This document shows positions 34,352 to 45,905 of a stretch of 64,000 bases of DNA, piece after piece. Numbering within the stretch: position 1 is the stretch's first letter; every line of letters starts with the position of its first letter. The stretch is from assembly GCF_905171775.1 (NCBI RefSeq), contig NC_053494.1:130984210-131048209 (forward strand), given 5' to 3'. The position numbers and the translations under genes are program-made. The notes under the pieces were generated by a model that was not told the DNA's origin, made no database searches, and saw only the letters and a program-made list of their open reading frames with translations. The stretch comes from Rana temporaria (taxonomy: Eukaryota; Chordata; Amphibia; Anura; Ranidae).

Positions 34352-34354
34352 TAA

Positions 34355-34917
34355 GTGTGGATTACATTTATCTATTCTGTTTCTTCTAAAATATGTTTAT
34401 TGACAGAATGTAAAGCAACAACATTTCACATCACATTCACCTGAAATGTTGAATCTAGTACTAAATAATGACCAAACATTCATAGACAATTCTTTAGCCA
34501 TTGTAAACATACAGTACAATCAAACTTTCATTACCTTAGACGCCAAGTTAAGCTAAAAATAAGGTGAAACATTTGAGAGCTAAACCCAAAGGCATACTGG
34601 CTCTCAGGAATATTATGAATGTATAAATAAGGGCCTTTCTGAAATCTACAAATGACAGCTGGAGATCTCCCAGTGCATAGTCACAACCAAGGTATGTTAC
34701 AGTACGAAACGATCAGTGTGGGATAGTAACAAATTATTTCACTGGTTTTACTTACAAACCATTTTCATTTTGTGACCACTTCTGAATCTCTGTTAGTCGA
34801 TTTAAGTTAATATTTTTTCTTAACTGTACAATACTAAACTGCTTCTATCTTATTGGAAAATTCCCTTCCAGAAAAAAAAATCTGTAATTTTCATATTTTT
34901 ATATTTTCAGATACAGT
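34355..34917. other. Unassigned AT-rich sequence
   Basis: Nothing recognisable on either strand. Confidence 0.5.
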
Positions 34918-35240
34918 GGCCTGGATTCAGAAAGAAGATACGACGGCGTATCTCCTGATACGCCGTCGTATCTCTGAGTCCAGCCGTCGTATCTATGCGC
35001 CTGATTCATAGAATCAGGCGCAAGTGACTTACACCGTCGGATCTTAGGCTGCGGGGGCGCGCCTGATTTAAATTTTACACGCCCCCTAGACGCGGAATTT
35101 GAATTCCGCCGGGGGATTTACGATACGCCGCCGCAAGTTTACAGGCAAGTGCTTTCTGAATAAAGCACTTGCCTCAAAAACTTGCGGCGGCGTAACGTAA
35201 ATCAGATAGGTAAAGATCCGCTCACCTATCTGAATCTTGC
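34918..35240. mobile_element. MITE, family B, copy 2 (internally deleted)
   Basis: Left end GGCCTGGATTCAG. The right end is eroded at 'tatctgaatc'. It includes a strong hairpin of 'gatacgacggcgtatc' words and the 'caagtgctttctgaataaagcacttg' palindrome found in copy 1. It is about half the length of the other copies. Confidence 0.65.
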
Positions 35241-35568
35241 TCCATATATCCATATATCTTATAGGGTAACATAGTTTTTGGCAAACTTATTACCTGTGAC
35301 ACAACATAAAAAAACAGAAAATACTGTTCAATTCAATTCACTAACACATACAAAAATAGCTATTTATATGTATCTGCACTTTGTTTTTCATAGCACTATT
35401 TGATAGTAAAGAAAATCCTCTTTCAAATATCTCGAAAAAATCAGCATGCTGTTATTGTGTCATAAATGCTATTACACGCTGTGTGATCTAATCCAGCAGA
35501 ATGTACATCTAAATGTTGTTAAATCAGAATAGGTTTTAGGGAGCTGATTTGCAGATGAAATAATGATA
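35241..35568. other. Unassigned AT-rich sequence
   Basis: Nothing recognisable on either strand. Confidence 0.5.
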
Positions 35569-36580
35569 TGTATCCCATACTGGGAAACCCCGGGTTCACA
35601 CCGGGATTGCAGGACGCAGTATTTCGAAGGCTGGCCAGGCCACTCACTTTAGTACGGGCGGATGCTGGAACACCGTTGCAGAACTTTCGGACCCTGCGGG
35701 CCCATTTCGCCTGGATTTTTTGAGATCCAGTCAGCTGGGTCACTTCCCACGCTCTCTGACGCCACCTGCCGGCAACGACCGACCGCTCATGACTCTGGAG
35801 GAACTCTGTGACACCTCGGGTACTATAACGCACACGCTTTCAGTAGCCTATGGCCTTTTAAACATGCCTAAGGCGGAATTTATACCCCCGGGTTTACTTA
35901 AGTGGGAACTGGAACTGAATTGCCGTTTCAACGCGCCCAGACGACATTGTATTCTACGATTCACGCACAAGTCATCCATTTGTGCTAAAACCCAAGAGAC
36001 TAACTACAAACTGCTGACAAGGTGGTACAGAACTCCGTCACTCCTTCACAAATTCTTCCCGGCGACGTCAGACCTTTGCTGGCGTTGCCGAGCTGACGCG
36101 GGTACACTCGTACACATTTTCTGGTCATGTCCTGGCCTGCGCCACTTTTGGCGGGTGGCTCAGAAATTTACAGACCGCATCATACCAGATGATCCTGCAT
36201 TCTTTCTCCTGCACGCATCTAAAATCCCGGAGAAAGTGTACAAAAAATCTGTGATCAGACACCTGCTTGACGCAGCCAAGGCCTACATCCCACTTCACTG
36301 GAAAGCCACTTGGCTGACTAGGGTGGAAGAGATAAAACACATGGAAGATCTCATCCTTACGGCGCAAAACAGGCAGGAATTATTCACTAACACTTGGCAA
36401 CAGTGGAACATCTTCATATTTTCCGCTGAGGGGCAAGCATTGAGAGACCCCTCTGAAGACATGTTCTCTTGCAGGGTTTCCCCCCCCCCCCCCCCCCCGG
36501 AATTTCTAGGGGAAGGCACAGGCCACTACGCTGATGGCTCTGGTGAGCCTCGCCGACACTCCCTATACGGGATGATTTGA
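35569..36580 (+). pseudogene. 5'-truncated L1 retrotransposon, ORF2 C-terminal part
   Basis: The first 150 bp read in one frame as the segment after the L1 RT (ILGNPGF...FRTL). A frameshift near 35722 in a T run leads into a long frame ending at 36580. That frame has the L1 ORF2 C-terminal signature: KLLTRWYRTPS, then CWRC...H-x-FWSCP (Cys-rich knuckle), then a weakly conserved tail. Endonuclease and RT catalytic domains are absent, as in most 5'-truncated L1 copies. A long C run at 36481-36498 lies near the end. The L1 clade (Tx1-like or vertebrate L1) is not resolved. Confidence 0.75.
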
Positions 36581-36667
36581 ACAGTGATACTAGAACTATC
36601 CATAGAAGGATAGAGTTTAGAATTTTTTTTTTTTGGAAAAGCCTTAGAAAAATTCATATGAAAACTC

Positions 36668-37976
36668 TTATGCTGCATACACACAATCATTTTTCGGCAT
36701 TAAAAAAAACAACGTTTTTCAGCATGTAGAAAAAACAAAGTTTTTCCAACTTCATCATTAAAACGACGTTGCCCACACACCATCTTTTTTAAAAAATGCT
36801 CTAGCAAAGCGCGGTGACGTGCAACACGTACGACGGCACTATAAAGGGGAAATTCCATGCAAATGACGCCACTCTTGGGGCTGCTTTAGCTGATTCCATG
36901 TTAGTAAAAGACGATTCACGCTTTTCTGTCTGTTACAGCGTGATGAATGTGCTTACCCCATTATGAACGGTAGTTTTACCAGAACGAGCTCCCATCTCAT
37001 AACTTGCTTCTGAGCATGCGCAGGTTTTTAACGTCGTTTTAGCCCACACACGATCATTTTTTATAACCCGAAAAACGACATCGTTTAAAACGTCGTTAAA
37101 AAATGCAGCATGTTCGGGGGAAAAAATTGTCGTTTTTCAGAACCCGAAAAATTATGTGAAGCCCACACACGATCATTTTAAATTACATTTTTTTAAAACA
37201 AAGGGCTGGATTCAGGTAGGAATTGCGCCCTCTTACGGAGGTGCAGCGTACCGTTTTAACGCTGCGCCTCCGTAAATTACCTGCGCTACGCTTCATTCAT
37301 GAAGCAGTAGCTACGTAATTTGCACGGGCGCTCCTTAAAACTGCCCGGCGTAAGGGCGCGTAATTTAAATGATCCCGTAGGGGGCGTGAATCATTTAAAT
37401 TAGGCGCGTTCCCGCGCCGAACGTAGTGCGCATGCTCCGTCGGGAAACTTTCCCGACGTGCATTGCGGCAAATGACGTCGCAAGGACGTCATTTGCTTCA
37501 ACGTAAATGGCGTCCAGCGCCATTCACGATTCACTTATGCAAACTACGTAATTTTCAAACATCGCGACACGGGAACGACGGGTATACTTAGCATTGGCTG
37601 CCCCTGCTAATAGCATGGGCAGCCTTACGCGGAACACGACAAACGTAAATGACGTAAACTGCGTACGTAGGGCGCGCGTACGGTTGTGAATCGGCGTTAG
37701 TATGCAATTTGCATACTCTACGCTGACCACTACGGGAACGCCACCTAGCGGACATCGTAAGAATGCAGCCTACAATACGACGGCATAAGAGCCTTATGCC
37801 AGTCATATCTTAGGCTGCAGTCGGCGTAACGAGCTTTCTGAATACAGAAAAGTCGTTACGCCGGCGCAACTAAGCAATTGCGCTGCGTAACTATGGTTAC
37901 GCAGACGCAATTGCTTACTGAATCCACCCCAAAGTTTTTTTCATGCCGAAAAATTATCGTGTGTACGCGGCATTAG
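36668..37976. mobile_element. MITE, family A, copy with nested MITE B
   Basis: Ends read 'ttatgctgcatacacac' and 'gtgtgtacgcggcattag', an imperfect inverted pair. The middle holds 'gacggcactataaagggga', shared with 2400 and 44320. The element is interrupted at 37203-37930 by a family B MITE. Confidence 0.65.
37203..37930. mobile_element. MITE, family B, copy 3
   Basis: GGGCTGGATTCAG at the left and TGAATCCACCCC at the right, with A-rich flanks compatible with an AAA duplication. The core contains 'aatgacgtcgcaaggacgtcatt' as in copy 1. It sits inside a family A MITE. Confidence 0.7.
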
Positions 37977-38992
37977 AACATTCCCAGACCAAGTCAAATG
38001 TCCTTCAAAATATGTTGTTTGCTTTTAACATTTAATTTTGGAATGAATGTAACCACATATACTGTTAGAAATTAATTTGTTCTAAAAATCCATCCTGATC
38101 ATTCAAATTTTCTCATCATTGCTGTTATTTGACCCACTGATTAGAAAAACAAATGAAACAGAACAGAATTTTTTTTGGAGAATTCTTCCTATCTATGGCC
38201 AGCTTAAGGGTTGTTGTTGATCAAACGAGTATCTTTCTCTATACATTCTGGCATTTATTTAGGTTTTGTTTTATGTCTTGTTTGTTTAAATGTGTACTTT
38301 ATAATATGTTATAGAATGCTTTCTTACATAAATAAAATTGTTTACTAATTTTTGTATAGTAGGTTCTTTTAACCTCTTCCACTCCTTGGACTTGGATTAT
38401 GTCTGAATAGGTTAAAACAACCTCATGGCTGTAGTAGAAGTAGCTTGTTTTAAATTTCCTGGTAGAGTGTTTTACCACTTTTTTAATGGATGTTTAATTG
38501 TATTTATTTATTCCCATGGAATATTATTTCCATTTTTCTAAAAGGGGTTCTGATGTTCATTTTACAATTTCTAACTGTGCAAACAACATTTGATATGTGA
38601 TTTGAATTTTTCTTGAACATGAAGAACTAAAACATGGATTTTTGAGATTTAAGCCCTATGTTGTCCTTCTGGATCCTACCCCCCTCTCCAATGAAGGTGC
38701 AGATTCAATAAATTGTTTTGGGAAAGAGGGCCTGAGGGCTCCATGCCACAATAAAACCAGGGACAGTATGTCAAAATCGGTGTTTTTTTTACATCTGTCC
38801 CTGATATGTCCGAAACCCACATGTCTTTGATGTGAAAAACCAGAGATTTTAGCTGCCCTGCCTCTGCACTGCCTCCCGGCGTGGTGGCCATCTGTAAGCC
38901 CGGGGGGCCCCATATTCTTCTCTTGCCCAGGGGCCCCATGAGTTGTCAGTCCGCCCCTGAGTTAGATGTATATCTGAATACTGCACACTGCA
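37977..38992. other. Unassigned sequence
   Basis: AT-rich, with a possible L1 3'-UTR-like run ending 'aataaaattg' near 38340. Around 38880-38955 a G/C-rich stretch ('cggggggcccc', 'caggggccccatgag') resembles the opening of the family S repeat. The ORFs at 38642-39034 overlap on both strands and look spurious. Confidence 0.45.
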
Positions 38993-39183
38993 CAGACCCC
39001 AAAAATTAGCCGACAGGCGTTCACCTGACAGCAAACAACTTTGTATTCTGTGGCTGGTGGAACATTAGGCATTCACCGGATACAGAAGTAAGTGTCGGCC
39101 AGTACTGGCCCCAAAAATTAGCCCACGGCCACAGGCATTCACCTGACAGCAAACAACTTTGTATTCTGTGGCTGGAGGTACAT
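38993..39183. repeat. Tandem duplication of a ~65-bp segment
   Basis: 'ccccaaaaattagcc' followed by a shared 'cacctgacagcaaacaact' and 'gtattctgtggctgg' occurs at 38998-39057 and again at 39109-39176. The spacer is about 50 bp. Confidence 0.75.
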
Positions 39184-40594
39184 TAAAGGGTCACTAAAGG
39201 AAAAAAAATGTTTAGCTAAATATCTTCCTTTACCTTACTGCAGTCCTGGTTTCATGTCCTCATTGTTTGTTTTTGCTTTGAAGTTGCTGTAATCCTTCTC
39301 TGATCGCCACACTTCCTGGTTGTCTGTTTCCTGCCGAAGGTCCAAGACGTGCTCGCCCCCGTCCTATAGACTACAGCAATGCGTCTCTACGTGAACCAGA
39401 GACTTCAAGGGGGTGTGAGCATTGTGTGTCTAAAACTCCTTGACTAAGTTTCGTTCCTTGTCCTGCACTGCCCCGCCTGGACCCGCCCCCTTGCTTTCTG
39501 AAGAGCTTCCATACGAACACACTGAACACACTGTGTGGTGGGTTTCAGACCATGAATAATTATCGTTGGGCGGTATAGTGGGAGGTATAGTGGGCGGTGT
39601 TTATTCAAATAATGTTAACGAGCTCTCGTGCCCGTTTTTAAAAGCATTAAGCATAGGATTCCTCTCCAAATGACTTCCAAACGTGTATGCTTTTACAAAC
39701 AAGCAAGTATCCGAGCTCCTCCACCATCCTGGTGCCTCCCTACATGTGACGACACATGGCTAATCACTTCTCTCCATAGTTTTAGTAAATCGAAAGGAAA
39801 TTGTTCAGAGATTATACAATCAGATTGCATAGTGTATAGTCATCTTTATACACGTACATAGGAGGCAGAGCACAGATACACTCAGCTGTCAAGCCTTGTT
39901 CACAGCTTTGCATAGTGTGAACGTATTTTTTGGGGGCATGTTGGAGAGTTTCTGCTCATCATGAATTGGGCAGCCTATTCTCTTGAATGGGCTGCCCTAC
40001 ACGCAACAAACACCCCAAAGACACTCCAGAACTTTTTTGGAGAAGAATGTGGTGCTTTTTTGTGCGTTTGTAGCACATTTGTCGTATGGCAAACATGCAC
40101 CTGCTACCTGTGTTTGGGGTCCCATTAGCATTTACCAGCAGTGCAAGTGCGATGTGAATTTGCAGAGCATTTCCAAAACACATGGCAAAGAGGACACTTT
40201 CTATGCAGTTTGCCATGTGTTTGGAAATGCAGTGCAAATGTGAATAGAGCAAAATTGTTCCTGTGTAAACACACCAATTTAACTTTTAGGCCCCATTCAC
40301 ACCTAAGGTAGTGGGTGTGTGCGTTTTTTGGCTTGTTTTTATACCGTTGATTTCAATGGGCTGACAAAGTAGTCCATGGGACATTTTTGAGTGTTGTGAT
40401 TTGCACGCTTTTTACAGTGCATTTTGCTGTGTATGTCACAAATTTTTTCACACAGCAAAATGTATGTTTGCTTCTGCGTTTGAAAATCCGTTAACAATTA
40501 ATGACACCAAAAGAGCGACTAGTGCATTTTGCATGTATAAAAGGTGGTCGATCATACACTATACAATCTGGTTGTACACAATTATGTATATTAT
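39184..40594. other. Unassigned sequence, possibly containing a T2-like MITE end
   Basis: 'attaaagggtcactaaagg' at 39182 resembles the TTAAAGG end of Xenopus T2 MITEs. I find no clear partner end. A 'gggcagcc...gggctgccc' hairpin lies at 39967-39995 and a 'taggccccattcacac' MITE-like end at 40288. No gene recognised. Confidence 0.4.
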
Positions 40595-41335
40595 GGCCCG
40601 GATTCACATACATCGGCAAATATTTATGCCGCCGTAGCGTATCTCTTTTACGCTACGCCGGCGCAGCGCACAGAGGCAAGCACTGGATTCTCATAGCACT
40701 TGCCCCCACTTGCTCTTAAAGATACGCTGGGTTTCCTCGGCGTAAGCCAGCATAGGTGGAAGTGGGCGTGAGCCATGCTAATGAGGCGTGACCCCATGCA
40801 AATGATGGGCCAAGCGCCATAGAAGTACTTAAAATGAACGGCGCATGCGCAGTCCCGTGGGCGCATCCCAGTGCGCATGCTCAGAATCACGTCAAAACAA
40901 CTGCCTAAGATACGTCAAATCACTGCCTACGACGTGAACGTAACCTACGCCTAGTCATATTCACGTACAACATAACCGACAAAAGATACGACGGCTTGTG
41001 TTCTCTGGTCCATACCTTTGCATGAGTTGCACCTCCTATATGGGGAATAACTTTACGCCGCACGTACGACTTATGCAAACTGCGTATATTATGCGCCGGG
41101 CGCAACTACGTTCGTGAATCGGCGTATCTCCCTCATTTGCATATGTGCATAGAAAATCAATGGGAGCGTAAAATGGGCCCAGCGTAAATATACGCCCACG
41201 ATACGACGGCGTAGGCAAGTTACGTTGGTCGTAGGAAGCCTATTTTTAGGCGTATCTCAGATTGTGGGCACGGCGCACAGATACGACGGCGCATAGTTAC
41301 ACTTACGCGGTGTAAGTGCTTTGTGAATCCAGGCC
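40595..41335. mobile_element. MITE, family B, copy 4
   Basis: GGCCCGGATTCACA at the left, TGTGAATCCAGGCC-type end at the right. TAT flanks both sides (40592-40594, 41336-41338). It has the same internal vocabulary of 'tacgccg' and 'gatacgacggc' as the other copies. ORFs inside are incidental. Confidence 0.75.
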
Positions 41336-41612
41336 TATATATATATATATATACACACACAACCTTTAACTCGGCTGTGATTTAAAATCAGGAAATATAT
41401 ATTAGATTGTTTAGTGGTAAATAAACCCAAGGTATTGGTACGGGTTAGAATGAATTGGGGTTTGAGCATAAATGAACACACAGAAGGTTAGGTGCAGACA
41501 CAGTCCACTAGACAGTATATTCACTGTGCCAAGATAACGTAGAGAATAGAGCTCTGTACCACTAGACTGGATTTAACTCATGAATCAGCAAAAATTACAA
41601 TGTATAAAAGCA
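41336..41612. other. TA run and unassigned sequence
   Basis: A short TA/CA microsatellite at 41336-41360, then nothing recognisable. Confidence 0.5.
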
Positions 41613-42123
41613 TTAAAGGGGTTGTAAACCTTCATGCTTTTTCACCTTAATGCATCCTATGCATTAAGGTGAAAAAACATCCGCTACTTACCGCCCCCCC
41701 CCCCCCCATGAGCCCCCGTTTACTCACCTGAGCCCTCGAAAGTCCCACATCAAAAACGCACTTTCTTCTTGGCTCTTCTCGGCCCACTCTTCATTGGATA
41801 GGTTAATAGCAGCGCAGCCATTGGCTCATGTTGCTGTCAATCAACTCCAATGATGCGAGGGCCGGGGGGCAGGGCTAAGTTCTGTAGTCGGCGGCTATGG
41901 GTGCCGGATACAGGACCCGGGAGCACGCCCGCAAGGAAACCCCCCTGGTGAGAGCGCTTCCCAGAGGGGTTACCAGAAGCAGGGAGGAGCAGAGACAGAC
42001 GTCGAGGGACCCCAGAAGATGTGGATCGGGACAACTCTATGCGAAACAAGCTGCACAGTGGAGGTAAGTATAGCATGTTTGTTATTTAAAAAACAAACAA
42101 AAAAAAACATACAACCCCTTTAA
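41613..42123. mobile_element. T2/Kolobok-like MITE
   Basis: TTAA at each end (41613-41616, 42120-42123) encloses AGGGGTTGTA and its inverse TACAACCCCT. TTAA duplication with an AGG start is the signature of the T2 (Kolobok) MITEs described in Xenopus. piggyBac also uses TTAA but usually starts CCC/CAC. A second inverted pair 'caccttaatgcat' / 'atgcattaaggtg' lies near the left end. Confidence 0.65.
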
Positions 42124-42355
42124 CTGTAATGTGAGCAATAATGCTAGTCTAGAGTGCACTCTAGGAGAATGGCTAGAAGCAGTAGGTGGAGTTCTCTGTG
42201 TAGCAGCTGTAAAGAGACAGTCTTTAGTCCTAACTTTTCTGGTGGCTTACGTTTGGGCCTAATTGTACAGTTGGTGCATATTAGAAAAGTCCTAGTTGAG
42301 CCTTCAGACAGCAATAGGGCTACTAGATGACTGAATGGTCATTTCTCAAAGGGCT

Positions 42356-42356
<1 letters not shown>
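42124..42356. other. Unassigned sequence
   Basis: Nothing recognisable. Confidence 0.5.
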
Positions 42357-42398
<42 letters not shown>

Positions 42399-42409
42399 TC
42401 GCTCTCTCA
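42357..42409. repeat. (TC)n microsatellite
   Basis: Over forty bases of nearly pure TC repeat, 330 bp upstream of the first olfactory receptor. Confidence 0.95.
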
Positions 42410-42738
42410 CTGTTCTCTAAAAACAGTAATTTTCCTACTTTGTTGTTCAAAGCAAACAATAAACAGTTCCCCATAGAATAGCTTAGTATTGTTTTCCTTC
42501 ACTGTGGTGCCTATAGCAACTGTTATTCCTATAGTAATCAAAAAGCATTCCTCTTTGACAAAGATCCCTTTACTATTTGATTTATTGTTTGCTGCAAGTT
42601 TTTTTTTTTTCAAGGGTACTAACTATTTGCTACACTTTCAAAAAACAAAAACAAAAACAAAAAATACTAGAGATACATATTAGGATACAATTTATAAAAT
42701 TTTCATTAAAAATGTATTTGTCCATTATGTTTTGAGGA

Positions 42739-43674
42739 ATGGTTTCAAGAAATGACACCGCGGTTGCAGAATTTATTCTTCTTGGACTGTCTAGTGATTC
42801 GAAGACTCAAGTTATTCTTTTTTTTATCATTATGGTTGGGTATTTGATCATTTTGAATGGAAACATTCTTATCATTATTCTAATTTTAACAGACATCAAT
42901 CTTCATAAACCTATGTATTTCTTTCTTTCAAACCTTTCTTTTTTGGATCTCTGTTTTTCAACTTCGATCATTCCAAGGATGCTGAGAGATTTGGTGTCAG
43001 TAAAAAAGACAATCTCTTATGCAGAATGTGCAACACAGCTGTACATGTCTCTCTCCTTAGGGCAAACTGAGTGTATTCTGCTGTCCATAATGGCATATGA
43101 TCGTTATGTAGCTATATGTTTTGCATTACACTACACTACCATCATGAGTAAGAGTATCTGTTTTAGAATAGCTGCTATCACGTGGATATGTGGTTTCCTT
43201 TTTCCTATTTCACAAGTGGCATTTACTCTCAATGTAAATCTTTGTGGAAAAAATAAAATAAATCATTTTCTATGTGAAGTACCAGAAATCTTATCTATGG
43301 CTTGTGAAAATACTATCTTCATTGAATGCATTACTTTTGCAGTTGGTGTGGTTATTCTTATGATACCCGTCACATTTATTGTAGTGTCATATATTAAAAT
43401 TATCTCAAGTATCCTTAAAATTGCATCATCAGCTGGACAAAGGAAAGCCTTTTCTACATGTGGATCTCATATGATAGTTGTAATAATATTTTATGGTTCA
43501 GCGACAGCTGCCTACATGAAACCTAGATCGAGTTCAACACCAGACACAGACAAAGTGATTGCCATCTTTTATGTCATAGTAACACCGATGTTAAATCCTA
43601 TCATTTATACTCTTAGAAATAATGACGTTAAATCTGCATTTCTAAAGTTCAGACGTAGATATTCTTCCTGCTGA
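42739..43674 (+). CDS. Olfactory receptor, class II, intact
   Basis: Seven-transmembrane odorant receptor of 311 residues, normal length for the family, in a single exon. It has an N-glycosylation site at N5 (NDT), GN in TM1 (41-42), PMYFFLSNLSFLDL at 58-71, and C97 for the conserved disulfide. MAYDRYVAIC is at 118-127 (G-protein contact), and the second-loop cysteines are C169, C179 and C189. KAFSTCGSH lies at 236-244 and PMLNPIIY at 283-290. The usual ICYPLHY reads ICFALHY here, losing a conserved proline. The ATG at 42739 is supported by the matching start of the second receptor. It acts in the ciliary membrane of olfactory neurons and signals through Golf; the ligand is unknown. Confidence 0.95.
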   Translation: MVSRNDTAVAEFILLGLSSDSKTQVILFFIIMVGYLIILNGNILIIILILTDINLHKPMYFFLSNLSFLDLCFSTSIIPRMLRDLVSVKKTISYAECATQLYMSLSLGQTECILLSIMAYDRYVAICFALHYTTIMSKSICFRIAAITWICGFLFPISQVAFTLNVNLCGKNKINHFLCEVPEILSMACENTIFIECITFAVGVVILMIPVTFIVVSYIKIISSILKIASSAGQRKAFSTCGSHMIVVIIFYGSATAAYMKPRSSSTPDTDKVIAIFYVIVTPMLNPIIYTLRNNDVKSAFLKFRRRYSSC

Positions 43675-43799
43675 TAATATAAAAAGTATCTATATAGTTT
43701 TAAGATGATTGTTGTCTCATTCTTCATATTTCGTCAAGATTAAGCAGAAATTGTTATGCTGATGAGTATCTACTGGCTTATACCAGGACATAAATGAGT

Positions 43800-45905
43800 A
43801 GATTTTTAAACAACTTTGATAGAGACTCTGATACGTACAACAAGGTCTTCTTTTTGCCACTATATTGGCTCCGCTGAAACACTGGTTTTGGCCACACTCC
43901 AATGTTTTGTGGAAAGAACTAGAAAGGGCCCAGCCCAAATCCCACATCCCGTACACACGATCACTTTTTGTGATGAAAAAAATGACATTTTTAAAAACCT
44001 CATTTAAAATGATTGTGTGTGGGCTAAACATCATTTTTTGTCTTCTGGAAAAACAACCAAAAAAAAATTTGAACATGCTTCAATTTTTTATGTCATTTTT
44101 CAAAATGTCATTTTTTGTGTCGTAAAAAATGATCGCGTGTGGGCAAAAACGATGTTTTAAACCCGCACATGCCCAGAAGCAAGTTATGAGACGGGAGGTA
44201 AAACTACCATTCATAATGGAGTAAGCACATTCATCACTCTGTAACAGACAAAAAAGCACGAATCGTCTTTTACTAACAAGTAACCAGCTAAAAGCAGCCT
44301 CAAGGCAAATAGAACTTCCCCTTTAGAGTGCCGTCGCTTTGTTCATCATTTTTCAAAAACGATGGTGTGTGGGCAACATCATTTTTAATGATGAAGTTGG
44401 AAAATTTATTTTTTTTTCATGATAAAAAATGTCATTTTTTTCATCACAAAAAGTGATCGTGTGTACGCGGCATTAGACTTCCTAATGACGGCTCCCCTTG
44501 TCAAGTCACTTACCACTAAGTTTGCACTCCCTATTTTGGCCTCGGTTAGAGCTTGGATACATCTTAAAGGAAGCTTAAAATAGAGTAGTGCCATCTCACC
44601 CATGAAATTTCCTATGACAGCAGTGGGTCTTCTAGTACCGAATATTAATGTTAACGCATGGGTAGATAAAAGGATCACTTACCTAGAAGATGTAATAGAG
44701 GGGAACCAACTTAAACCATTTAAGCAGATACAACTTGAGCATAGTTTACCTGTTTCTGAGCATTACACCTTCATGCAAGTAGCTCATCTATGGAAGAAAA
44801 CCCCACAGCTACTCACATTTTTACCAGAAAAGGTATTACGGTGCTACCAAGATACCTCAGTCTCAGTTAAGGGAATATCTATCATATAGAGAAGTGTACA
44901 AGACAAATCCATATGTGATCAATTTCAATCTATATTGGCATGGAAAGGGACATAGGAGTTGAATACACGGCCCAACATTGGGAGAGATCGTTTTTTCTCA
45001 CCTATGCTTCAACTAAAAGTACCAACTTATGGGAAATGCAGCAAAAAATAACACTCCGGTGGTACCTTACACAATACCGGATCTCCAAAATTTACCCAGG
45101 GGCATCTCCGCAATGCTGGAGGCTCTGCGGAAGCTTGGGTACACTGTACCATGTGTTATGGTAGTGTCCTCGGCTCCGCCTATTATGGTCCCAAATTGAA
45201 AGGCTGATAGCTATCATAACAGGCTCACACCAACTGTTATCACCGGGTATGGCAATACTCTCACTGGATCTGCACAATACACCATTGCCCTTCAGGATCA
45301 TTACCTCACACATCATCCTGGCCACACGTCTCACTATTCTAAGACACTGGAAGTCGTCATCTACACCCACAATCGCAGAGGTCATACATACCGTCCACTC
45401 ACATGGCACGTATGAAGTATTACACTCCTCATCGACAGGGAACTATGCAAAAACCTCACAGGAATGGAGTTCATGGATAGACTGGTATAGAGGTGGTGCA
45501 ATATTGTAGCTGGATGGAGAGTGGGCTACCTGCAGATAGCTTGGAGCCGTGTCTAGGGTTGTACATTTTTGAAGTAGTGGAAGGACAACTTTGCGGTCTG
45601 TGTTCTGACGGATGGAGATAGCTTCTTTTTTTTTTTTTTACAGTGATATGTTGTCAATGCTTACAGGGTAAGATATCATTACAAGCAGGAACGTGTTTAT
45701 AACTTCATATAGGGAGATGAATCCTAACTACCAATTCTACCTGTCACGACGATTGTGAGGGATCGCAAGGGTGGAATATAATGTAGTGCCCACAACTTGG
45801 GTCTTGATTTATTAACTCCTGTTGATGATACTGTATGTAATCTACTGGATATGAATCATTTGTAATGCATTGTCTAAGTTCATTTGTATTATCTTGATAA
45901 TCTCA
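43800..45905 (+). pseudogene. Degenerate L1 ORF2 and 3' region, split by a MITE
   Basis: Before the MITE, a + frame reads NVLWKELERAQ-like sequence of the L1 post-RT region. After the MITE (from 44477) come segments ending in PQCWRLCGSLGTLYHVLW, the Cys-rich knuckle motif of L1 ORF2. That region matches the same stage of the L1 copies at 36060 and 60480 (CWRC...H; CFRGC...HIWWTCP). Frames break several times. The tail after about 45550 is AT-rich 3' UTR ending in an A run near 45910. Confidence 0.65.
43948..44476. mobile_element. MITE, family A, copy inside the L1 relic
   Basis: Left end 'cccgtacacacgatcac' and right end 'gtgatcgtgtgtacgcgg' are inverted. The interior is rich in 'aaaaatgatcg' / 'cattttt' palindromes plus 'gagtgccgtcg'. 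L1-like coding similarity lies on both sides. Confidence 0.7.

Noticed and set aside
35519..35833. Reverse-strand ORF of 104 codons
   Set aside because: Antisense of the L1 ORF2 fragment, which has clear family motifs on the forward strand.
38642..39034. Cluster of small ORFs on both strands
   Set aside because: Overlapping frames over repeat-like sequence with no domain and no consistent start.
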